Assembly (NCBI GenBank): GCA_907165065.1
Contig: OU015524.1
Coordinates: 31,124,795-31,188,794, forward strand
Length of the DNA: 64,000 nucleotides
Reading direction: 5' to 3'
Source: Caprimulgus europaeus
Taxonomy: Eukaryota > Chordata > Aves > Caprimulgiformes > Caprimulgidae
Under the pieces are notes generated by a model. It did no database searches. It had not been told where the DNA came from and saw only the letters and a program-made list of their open reading frames with translations. Every line of letters begins with the position of its first letter. Within the stretch, counting starts at the first letter, position 1. Below are positions 1 to 11,400 of the stretch, piece by piece. A program made the position numbers and the translations under genes.

Positions 1-364
1 TCAGCTGTAAACTACTCCATCATAACTGTGCATGTGTGCACTCCTACTCCATACTAAATTGGAACGTAGCTGCTCACACTTTAGTTACAAGGAACTGAGA
101 AAGGGAGGTGGCATCTAGGCATGCAGTTACCATAAGGAACTGACAAGCTGGATGTCTTCCATTCTACCATACCCTAAGCCTGAGGAGTAGCTTTCAAATA
201 GCCTAACAACATGCTTTAAGACCAGTTCCTCCCTTTGTGAACATTGATACCTAGAAACTTAAACTTTTAAAGAGCCTTCAGAGTTTTTGACTCAAGAGCT
301 TCAGGGCAGAACTGTCACTGACTAAAGACCTGGAGATAAGTAGAGAGGTAAGCAGACTGTACAG

Positions 365-785
365 TCTTGTGACCATAATCACAGTACTGGCTCTGTCTGG
401 GGTGGAGTTAACTTTCTTCATAGCAGCCCATATGGTGCTATGTTTTGGATTTGTGGCTAAAGCTGTTGATAACACACCAATGCTTTGGCTGTTGCTGAAC
501 AGCGCTTGTACAGCATTGAGGTCTTTTTTTTTCCCCACACTGACCCACCCAATGAGTAGGCCGGGAGCAGGCAGGACATTGTGAGAGGATGCAACTCAGT
601 TAGCTGACCTGAACTGGCTGAGGGGATATAGCATGATGTTACATGGTATGCAAAGCAACAAAAAACTGAGGTAGAGGAGGATGAGGGGAGACCGGCTGGA
701 CATCACTCCAGTCATGGGAGGTGGTGACTACCTTTGTGCAACTTATTTTTCACTCTTTTTCTTTTATGCCTTGCAGTGAGAGTTT
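365..785 (+). mobile_element. Degraded avian endogenous retrovirus LTR fragment
   Basis: The stretch resembles a widespread bird ERV LTR that I recognise by its pieces GGTGGAGTTAACTTTCTTCA, GTTGATAACACACCAATG, GTTGCTGAACAG and the later AGCTGACC...GGGATAT order. The usual TATA region has decayed, and no internal retroviral genes are present. It sits in a PLB1 intron. Family assignment (ERVL-like or other) is uncertain. Confidence 0.55.
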
Positions 786-2374
786 ATCAGAAAAAGTGGA
801 AACCTAAAATATTTGACATATTCTTGTATCAAAGGCAGAAAAACTGTTCAGAAGACTCTGCCTCAGTTATGAGGTCAATATGTATTCATATCTATGTATC
901 TGAACACTAGCAGGAGACAGTGACAAGAATTTAAAGGAACCTTTGTTACCTGGTATTATTGTAATCTTGGCATGCAAGAGAGGAAGCTGTGAGCTCAGTG
1001 GAATACACCAGATTTACAAAGGCCTTGGGAACCTGCAGTGATAAAGCAAAAAATAATTGTATTATATTTGCAATTAAAGATCATCAAGTAATGATAATGA
1101 TAAGTTACGACTACAGCCTCACACTGAGATCTGCCTGCATAAAATCAATGGCCTAAGTCTTTGCCAATTCTGTTCTGAACCCTACTCCTATGCCTGCCAT
1201 CTAGAATAGTGTTGATCATCATTCACAAAGTACTTGTGATCATGAGTTCTTGACTGAGACCCAGCAATTCATTTTACATAACCAGAGTGGCCACTAGCCA
1301 ACTAAATTGAACTCAAATGAACTAGGAACTACTATTTTTGTGGCAACATACCAATGCAAAGCTGGGGATGAAACGTCCTGTATAATAGCATAAGCATTTG
1401 TGCATCCCGCCTCACCTGTCCCCCAAGCAGAAAGCAGCTTTCCATTTAAATAATGATATATCACTTTTACAAGTGCACATAAACAGATTCTGGAAATAAT
1501 AGTGGAGATAATCTAAAGAGAATGTGTGGGTGGAACTTAAACTGTACATATTTGTTGAAGTTAGTCTGAGAAAAATGAGTAGTTGTGGCCTGATGCAATC
1601 AAACTGTAGCAGGTTTAGAACACCCTCTAGGCCTTCAGTCCATCAAAACAAATTTCTTGCTATTTAAATACTTCAGATAAACAGTTAATTGTTTGCTTTA
1701 GTAGTGGCATGTCCACATCTAGTATCCTATTCATTAGCAGACTAAGATTCAGTACAGAACATTTCCCAGAAACCATCCTAGATAATCAGAAAATTCTTAG
1801 ATCAGCCAGATAAAAAACCTTCAAAAACGCTGAGATCCTAAAATGAACACATAATAGGAAAAAAGATCCATTATGCATATTTTTAATGGGTGTTTTCCCT
1901 GGTCTGTAGAAGTCATCATCATGTAGTTAGCAGCCTAGACACTGCCTAGGTAGCTCCACACAACCAGTAATTAGATATCAATTAATTTCACAATCAGCTC
2001 TGCTAAACATGAATGATTTTCAGACATAGACAGATGTACTCCATTTTTAATAAAAGTCACTTAAAAAAAAAAAACAAACCAAAAAAACCCCCCACAAAAA
2101 CCAAACAAAAAGGCCCCAAAAAACAAAAACGGAGTGGTACATCAGCTTGTGTTGGAAAACAAAACAATAACCCATCCATCCTTTCTGTTTGCATACATCA
2201 GCTTTTTAAAAGCGTTAATAAAACACTTTTTGACAATAAATGAAGTCAGTGGATTGAAGTTAATGAGACTGGTGTTCTAAGTCACCCGAACAGTGGTAGA
2301 TCCTTAGTCCAGCAAGGGAGACTGGAAAAATCAGCAAAGGATTCAGGCGTTCAAGATTAATGAATAAATTTTAC

Positions 2375-2437
2375 CTTTTTATACAAAAAATCCAAGACAG
2401 CTTTAAGTTTTTCCACGTTGTCCAATATGCATTTCTT
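2375..2437 (-). CDS. PLB1: PLB1 internal exon, 63 nt, last one seen before the window edge
   Basis: Phase 0 at both ends, 21 codons, with [14 protein letters not shown] matching human DELMGVLDYLQQE. The acceptor is TTTACAG and the donor GTAAAA. The next expected exon (PRAFVNLV block) was not found between 1 and 2374 and presumably lies outside the window. Confidence 0.8.
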
Positions 2438-5400
2438 CTGTAAATGAGATGAGAAATGACATCAAAACTAGTAGAAAAAAACAAAAGTTTTTGATTTGCC
2501 AAATGTCACAAACCCTGCATGTTGAGCTGCATACTGAAGTGTTACCAATGACCACTATATTCTGGATTCAACCTTTGCCAGCACCAAGAAAAAAACGTGG
2601 AAATAGTCTTGTAACTTCACTGCCTATAATTAGACAAGTTAACATATTAAAAAAAAAAAAAGGCAGGGAAGAAAAGTATCTTTAGTCTTGAAGGTGGAAA
2701 TGAGCCATTCTACTAAGGCATGTGAGGTGCTTACATCACTGCTTCGAGTCATTCTAACATCCTGGAACCAGCTATTGCTTTGGTTTACCACTGCAGAGAG
2801 CAGAGCTTGGGAGAGTGTCTTAACCACCTGCCTTGACTGCTAAAGCACCCCATGAAGAGCTTACCAGTTGCGTGGAGGCACAGGAAGAACATGGGCTTTC
2901 AGCACTGAAAAAAACTGTGACCAGTTTCCAGTCATTTTGGAAGTCCATCATCTGGGAGGAAAAAAAAACACATAATTGTAAGGAATAGGATGATTAGAGA
3001 CCTATTTTCTATTTTCCTTTCTCACACAAGATTTTCTATGGCTTTAAATCAGCAAGACCAAGCAGTAGTCCATGACCCAACTCTAGCCACCCTGATCACT
3101 TCCATTTGACAAATCATCCAGCTTGTCCCAACAGGAGACAGCAAATGGATGCAATTAAAGCTGAATGCACATCTGTAAAAAGCTCAGCTTAGAGCCAGAA
3201 AATGCTGCCGCCATTGGAGAGTCTGTTGGAGAAGACAGTCATGCACAGAGCTTGATGCTGCTTCTTTCCATTGCTGTTGCAGCTTGCTGGCAGGGTTAAT
3301 GCTCCTGAACTGCCGAGACTGGGTCACACTAGTGGGATGAAGACTGAAGCAAAAATCTGAGAGCTAGAGCTGTGCTCAGCTGTGCTGTGTTATCAGGCAG
3401 TTCTTGCCAATCCTGAAGGTCATTAGTTAGAACCACCCAGTTCCACAAAAATGTATGCTAAATCCACGTACAAACAGTCCAACGGGCTCCCAGTAGAGTG
3501 AAGAGGCAACAGCAGAATTGCCTTGGCAATTACATTTTCCCATTATGTCGAGACAATTTTACAAAATAACATGCCTCAGGGTTAAGAATAGAAGAAAAAT
3601 TAATACATAAAACTCCAGGATGGCATTTATGAAACACTCAGCTATGCGTGATAATTCAAGCTCTCACCAGCACCAACCACTGACATCAGCCAAACCATAT
3701 CTGTCTTTACTGTCATTTTTGAAAATATGATCCTAAAAGACCAAGAGAAAACTGAAGAGACAAATACTAAGAATTATTATTTAGGGTTGGCTTCTCAGAA
3801 ACACTGGCACAGTTACAGAGTGGAGCTAGCAGAAGTCTCACATCCTTAACCAATAGAAAACACACATATTGGCTTCCCTACCAAGATCTTCAGACACTTT
3901 TGTCAAATGTAAACCAAGTGGGATACTTCAAGTACAGAGTTTTTTCCTTGGAAAAGTACAGAATTGATTGTTATTTAAAACAGAAAGACCAAAACCTCAA
4001 GAAACATAATTTTCTATTTTGAAGATATTTTTGAGTGCTGTTTAAATTATTTCACCACATTTCTCCCTTTTTCTGCTTCAAAACCAGCGTTTCTGAATTG
4101 TCCTGTGCTTTAAACAAACCTGGTTCTCTTTCATGAGCTTCACTGTCTCTTCAGCTTGATGCAGGAGGTCTCTGAAAAGCAGAAAGGAAAAGAAAAACTA
4201 TGAAGGCTTCAGTAAGGCTTGACCATTAAAATCAAACAACATTTAAGACTTCAGGTGGGATGAATCTTTTCTAACCTAAATGTGCTAGACACTTGTGTGT
4301 GCTACACAGAGAGCCTGTGGTGATTAGCTCATATTCAAGTATCCCACTCTCAGACATGTGCACTTAGATTAAAACATCAGACACAGGTTGGAAGGTAAAT
4401 CTCTAATTCTATTTGAGCCCCAAAATTTGTTTTGCAGCTATAAAGAGGAAAACCTGATGTTAAGTCAGGTGATCCAGATCCCAAAGCACAGAGAGGGCTT
4501 TGTTCCTTCTGCTTCTGAGAGGTGGCAACTGAGCCACAGTGGCAGGGTCTGTCCCTGGAGTGTCTGTGGAGCCTCTGCCAGTACTGAACATATTCTGTGT
4601 CCAGTGAAGTGCTCCAGCATCAAAGGCTTCCATCTTCTACATTTCCAGCTGTAAATGAACTGCCCAGCCAAAAAACCCTCAGACTTACATAGCTTGACTG
4701 TCTGATGTCGCTCCCTTTGTGCCAGGTGGGGGAGACTGGTGTAGGACCGAGGGATTAAACCTGCTAACGAGAGCTGAATGACATACACAGGTTAGATGAC
4801 TTCTGCCTACAGAGGACTGCTATTCCACAGTTTCACTATATACACAACAGAACTACAACACCCAGAAAATGTAAAGTCTGAGGATCTCTTGGCAGACATG
4901 AGATGTGTGCCCAAGCCCCCCTGCAGTTTTTGTTGCTGGTTTTGCTTCTCCCTTCCAAAATGGAGGTTTGACATCCGAGTTTGCCTCCAAACTCAGGTCA
5001 GAAACCTCCATCCCCATCTCTCATGTCAGCCACAAGTAGAGTAGGCAGATTTAAATACAGGCAGCTGTAGAATTTAGCTCCTGGGAAGGGCTCCCAGAGA
5101 CATCCTCCTGAAGCGCTGAGGAGTTGCCAGGATTTAAACTGTTCTCACAGGGAAATGGAGGTGACATTAAAACACTAGGAAGAAGATTTGGAGGGGAAGA
5201 CCCTGGAGCTATCCACTACTCAACTCAGCATTTCAGCAGACCTGAATGTTTTACTTGCAACACTTTTCAAGCAAGTCAAAGCTGCCTTCAGAGCCAGCTG
5301 GAACCAGCTGATAAATGGTGAATTCACCTATGTGGTGCATCTATGGCAGCCCCAGTGTAAATCCTGAACGTGTATCAGCAGAAAGAGTACTGGACAGGCA

Positions 5401-8400
5401 AACCCACACAAGATTTCACTGAGCTAACATGGGCAGCAAGAACACGCCAGCAGGGACTGTGGCATGGGTAGTAGTATCAGCCCCAAAATCCCTGTTGAGC
5501 ATGTAAGAAATTTATAGAAGTCTACAGCACCACTTCTTCACCACTATTCACTTCTACCCAGACAGTCTCTTTAAAGCCAGAACTGGTAACCCAGCCTGGC
5601 TGCACTCATGTCCCCCCAGTATATCATCCCTCAGGCTTCCCTTACACCCCTACAGTGTTTTTCTACTGCATCTGCTCTGTGGCCCAGCAAAACACTGGAG
5701 CTCCTGCCGGCGTGCCATTCAATCGATTTGCTTGAGTTTCAGCATGGAAGCAAGACGCACCTGCTAAAGTTTCCACGCTGACTTCAGGGAGGCTTTTTCC
5801 TGTGCTATAGAACGGGAAGAGAAAACAGGAAGTTGCTGTTATTTCATTTCTCAGAGAAAAATTACATTACAGCACAGACTCAATTTCTTATTATCTATGC
5901 TACAGCTCAGAGTGCCTATTCACAGCAGCTGCTGAAATTAAGAATGGGGCCTTTCTCTCCTCAAAACTATCATGTCATCAGCTACTGCTGAGTAAGAACA
6001 CAGTCTTGGATTTCAAATTTTTGTGCCTCTGTACACTCTCCATGTTGCAGTAATTGTGCCTATGCATATGTACAAGCAATGCAGGGGCCTCTGTGTGCGC
6101 CCACATACAGGTGAACACAGATGATTGTGCAACCATTTAAAAAAAGTAGTCTTTTAAAGATTGTCTGTGTAGGGCCAAATCCTCATCTAGAATGCTACAA
6201 CTCAAAAGAACTGTACAAACTTGCATCTACAAGGTTTAGCCATATGTTCATTCTGCTAAGAGGGCATGGAAGAAGAAAATGGGGTAAACCTTGTCCATGA
6301 AGCACTTGGAATCATTCAAGCAGAGGACAGGGTATCAGGATTCCCGGGTTCTTTCTTTTTTGATAAATCTCGGCTTTCTGGTCTCTAATTAGTGGATGAT
6401 GATATTTACTACCTAGGATTCATCATGTAGCAGTGATTCTTAATCAAGGTTATTTCTACCCTAAGGTAGTTCCATACCTTGCATAAGTACAAAGAATTTC
6501 TGTTAACTAAGGATTGGGAAGGATCCAGTGTCTCAAAATCCTTTATATTTTACATAGTCTTTCTCCTCCCCTCTAGAAAACAATAATAAAAATTGCTTGG
6601 ATCTAATTCACAAAATCATAGAATGGGTTGGGTTGGAAGGGCCCTTTCAAGGCCATCTAGTCCAACCCCCTGCAGTGAGCAGGGAGATCAACTAGATCAG
6701 GTTGCTCAGAGCCCCATCCAACCTGACCTTGAATGTTTCCAGGGATGGGGCTTCTACCACCTCTCTGGGCAACCTGCTCCAGTGTTTCACCAGCCTCACT
6801 GTAAAAATATTTCTTCCTTATATCTAGTCTAAATCTACCTTAATGTAGTGTAAAACCATTTCCCCTTGTCATATTGCAACAGGCCCTGCTAAAAAGTTTG
6901 CCTCCAAAATTTCTGCATTGTGATACGGTATAAATTAGTGCCATGACACTTATCAATGCTAACAATTCATTGTTACCTTTGGAGCAAATCATCATTAGGT
7001 ATGCCAGATCCTGGTGTCTGTGAACAAGCAAGCAGTAAGAATAGCATTAAGCAAAGTGTAAACTATCTCTACATATGTAATTTCCCTACTGTATTCCACT
7101 CCTGTTATAGGTAATATTGTTTTCTACGTACTTTTCTCCATTGTGTTGCAGTTACTCACAGATTTAAATTATTTTCCAGAGCTTCCTTATTACAGCATAT
7201 TTGCATAATCCTTTCCTAATTACTGCTTTCATTAATGAATTTATTGCATAAGGCTTAAAATAAAATTTGACTAGTTAAGCTCAAATTCAGTTGAATGAAA
7301 TGCTGTTCTAAACCAAATTTCTCTGTACCTACTCCTTTTCAACGAGGGACATGACCTGAAGTCATTTAGATAATTTACATGGATGGCACTCAGCCACTTT
7401 GGTGTCAGTTAAAAAAACTCCCTTAATATAAACAGAGGAACTTCATTGATTTTAGAGTCTGAGGAGAAGACAGTGACATAGATATTTGCTCTAGGAAAGT
7501 TGACATTTCTTACAAGAAGATAATTTAGATATTTTTCTATGGCACCATCCACAAGCACAAAGACACTAACACAAAAAAGTCTTGCTGTAAAGGGCCATGC
7601 ATCTGATGTGGGTGAAACACTTTTGCATTTAGGACAATAATTTTCTGCTGAAGAAGGAGGTACTCATATGGAGTCCAAGTGCTGATTTTCTAATGGAAAG
7701 CTTTCATCCCAAGGAAAAATATGATGTCTTGATGAATACCATTTCAAATTTGAAAGTTGTTTTGGGATAAGGGAGAATCTCCCTCATTTCTTTGCAGTCG
7801 AAGCCCCTGCAATGGCTACAAATTTTTGCCCAACGTGCATTTCTACGCCTCTTCAAAGCTTGAGAACTGTGGTTAAATGCTTTCAGTTGAGCCCCAAATC
7901 TATTTCAGATATTTTCTTCTAACTATTAAGATAAGCAAAGATCATCCAAATCTGATTGTATTAGAATAGACAGGAGAACTTTACTCAGTGCATATACATC
8001 TTATACAACTATACATCAGAAGCATATCTTTGTGATTCTTCTAGAACTTCCGCTTTCTAGATGGGAAAACAGTCTCTACAGGAAACACTTGAAGAGGATG
8101 GAAAAACTACTGTATTTCTGAATAATTTGTTCTAATGGTGATCACCCAAATTGTACTTTTTTTCCAGTTTGAATTTTCCCAGCTTCTTCTTCCAGTTATT
8201 TAATGTTATACTCATTGTTAGGAAAATCCAAGCACTCTAATCAAAGATCATGGTTCTCTCCAAGAGCAGTGTGACCACTTTTCCTCCTGCAAAACGTCAG
8301 CTGGCTATTTTTTTGACTCAGGGTATACTGGAACACTGAACAGCAGGTATTTCCAGTCATTTGTCACCAGAAGCCTTTGATGCTTGTGGAAAGATTCAAG

Positions 8401-11400
8401 TCCTGAACACCCTAACTGGGACCTCAAACTACATCATCATCTCAATTCATCATCACCTCATCACAGACCCAGAATGGAGGAAATGGGTCACATTCAGCAC
8501 ACTTCCCGCTTGTACTCACTTTTTGCAAACTTCCTATTGCAGTTACTGTTTTAATGTCAGCTGGCCTCAGAGCATGAACTGCAGAAATGTGAAAGACTTC
8601 AGGTTAAAAAAAAAAAAAAAAAAGAGCAGTAGCCATCATTCTAAAACATAGCAAAATTGAATAAAATGTAAGAAGTCTATATTGATCTTTTCAACTGGTG
8701 GTTTTAAATCAGTTAGAGAGGATGAGAAGCTTTACTCAGGTGTTCAGTAAATACTCTGGGTGATCAGATGCATTGAAATGCTCAAACATCAAACAAGAAA
8801 TCACCAAACACTGCTGTGAATTATTGAAGTAATAGTGGCATCCTCAATTATCAGCTGAAGAAACCATGATAGAAAGGTATTTATGAATAGAACAAAAAAC
8901 CTAAGGACTTCATAGCACCCACCCTCACTTCAGTCGTATCCCGCACATGTACCTCCCCTCAAACAGCTGATTTCTCCCTCAGCCCATTCTCAAATAATTT
9001 TGGGAGGGAAAGCCTCTACAAGGACAATATTAAACACAAACCTGAAGATGAAGGTGTCTCAGGTAACACTGCCTGCTCACATGAAAACTGGAAGCTTCTT
9101 AAAGCCTTTAACAAGCAAATAAATATAGTTATTACTTAGATCTAACAAGGAAATTTGTTGGAGAAGAGGTCATACGGGCTCTATTCTTACGCAGTACCAA
9201 GCTCTTACTTATATAACAAGAATTTTAAAGAACATTTACACCTCAGTTAGAAATACATGGGAACACAGCTGCATTTTCACATCTCTCTTCCAAAACTGTA
9301 CACTTTTTGATCAATTTTCCTACTGATTGCCACAGAACTGGGCCTCAACAAACAATAAAACGTACTGAACACAACCTGTTACGTCCACCGATGCAAACAG
9401 CGAGTGCTTAATCTGCACACATCTTCACATGCCAAAGGGCACACAACACACTCAACAAAAAGCTACAACTCCAGTGTGCAACAGGAAAGGCAGAATGAAC
9501 CAAAAGCATCACCCATATTCTAGGTCCTTGGCACATGGCAAAATTTCCATGTGAGGAGAAAAAACAAAACAAATCCAAAAATCCTTGCCTTGGGGGCAAG
9601 GTTGTGAGTGATGTCATTCACTCGGCATGAGAGACAACTCAGCACCACTAGGAACAATATTTAATGCCCTCCTACACCCTGAGCATAGGTATGGCCCAAC
9701 CTCTAACACTTAAGACAACCCCCTGGGGTGACTTTGCTAGGGCCTCCCTTATCACTATGCCCATGTTTGGCTAGCTGAACACCACCATTATGTAAAGGGG
9801 AGATCCATATTGTGTTAAGGGTCACCACAGTCCCCACGTACCACCCAGTCCTCAGCTGGAGGACCTCAATGATGCACACACTTTGTACCGTTATAGAGCA
9901 AGGCACAGTTTAATGGTCTGTTTCTAAAAGAGCAACAGAGCATCTAGGAACAAGTGCTAACCACAACTGATCTGCGTACAGGATATGCAACCTGATAACA
10001 AACGTTGCTCAGAGAAACCTTTATTTCCTGATGAGGTACTATAATCTTGCAGCTGCGACATCACATTGCTGAGTCATTTGCTCTGCATTTATTCTTTGCA
10101 GAATTGAACGGTTTACAGCACCAAGCTGTATTTTTTTTCTTCTGCATGCATCAGAGGAAGTAATAGGCAGAGAGGTAATGATAAGTATTAAAAAAGGAAA
10201 AAAAGATAAAGCTGTACTCATACTTTACCTTTAGTTTCCTTTGTCCTTCCAGATGATCTGCATTACCTTGAAAACATTAAAAGAATGAATTGTGCTATTT
10301 TTTTACCTTAGAAAAAAATCTTCAGAAGACTTGATATACCTAAAAACACAGAACCCTGAGAGGAGCAACCTTTCTCTTCTGCCCTGCGTTCCCAATGTGA
10401 GGCACATCCCAACAACCAAACGTATTTTCCTAGTTTGTGCTACACCAACATAAGCTTTTAGTTATTATAAGCAGTGAGATCTGTTGAAATTACTTGAATG
10501 CAATGAAGTCATACATGCAGGTGATGGACTACTTGTGTGTTTCCTCAACCAATCTTGTCCTCCAGAGGCCTTTTCTACCTTTTTTCCTCTTCAGCACATT
10601 TCATACATCTCTGTAGTCTTATTCTGTCCAAATTTAGAGTAGTTTGGACATGTACAAGGTGGAACTCCTTTAGAAAGGAACAATTAACATTATTCTACAT
10701 CTGCCACAGTCAGCAACACTACACTGTTCCCACAAGATTTATCATTTTGCATATGTCTGTATGCCTTTATCATATACCCACCCATCTCTCTTCCAGGCTG
10801 AAGAGTCAGTCTATTTGATCTCATGTGGAAGTAGTTTCATAATTCTGAGCACTCTTCCCCTTTATCCTCCTTCTAGGTTTTTCCACATCTTTTTTGAAAC
10901 TAACAGTATAGACAACTCTCAAGATGCGAGTGAACTATGGACCTGCATACAACAGCAGAAGTGTGTTTTCTATGCTGTTTTCTCCCTGACTCCTGAAACT
11001 GTTTGCCTCTCTGACTGTTGCTAACACTGAGCTGATGTTTTCAGACAGCTATGTTCTGTGACCAAGCCATATCTAAGTTAGGGTTCACCATAGCGTACAC
11101 ATAGCTAGAGTAAGTTTTCCCCATATATATTACTTTTAAGTTTTCATTCTGAGCATCCTGAGTAGTTTTGCATCAGCAAGCTAGCCTGTCCCCGTATGCA
11201 GACCACTTCTGAATACATGGAGAGCACACATCCCAACACAGATCAACACGAGCCTCTGCAGGTTCACTCTCCTGTCTTCTCACAGTTTGAAAATTTGCAA
11301 TCCAATTCTCCAGCAAGCTTTTAACCAGGGGCCCACAAAGATGCCCTCACCCTTGTACCATGACAATTAGCTCCTTAGGAGCTCTTGCTCAAAAGGTTTG

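Noticed and set aside
5100-5150. Strong minus-strand acceptor followed by [12 protein letters not shown]-like reading, resembling the SPFPCNP segment of human PLB1
   Set aside because: It lies between the TGK and DLLHQ exons, the wrong order for that segment, and has no good donor. Taken as coincidence.
7800-7850. Minus-strand reading QKFVAIAG, similar to KFVAAIG of PLB1 repeat 1
   Set aside because: No acceptable acceptor or donor flanks it and stops are close on both sides.
9029-9062. Possible short PLB1 exon ending in CTTCAG|GTTTGT
   Set aside because: The acceptor is weak, and its phase does not fit the neighbouring exons.
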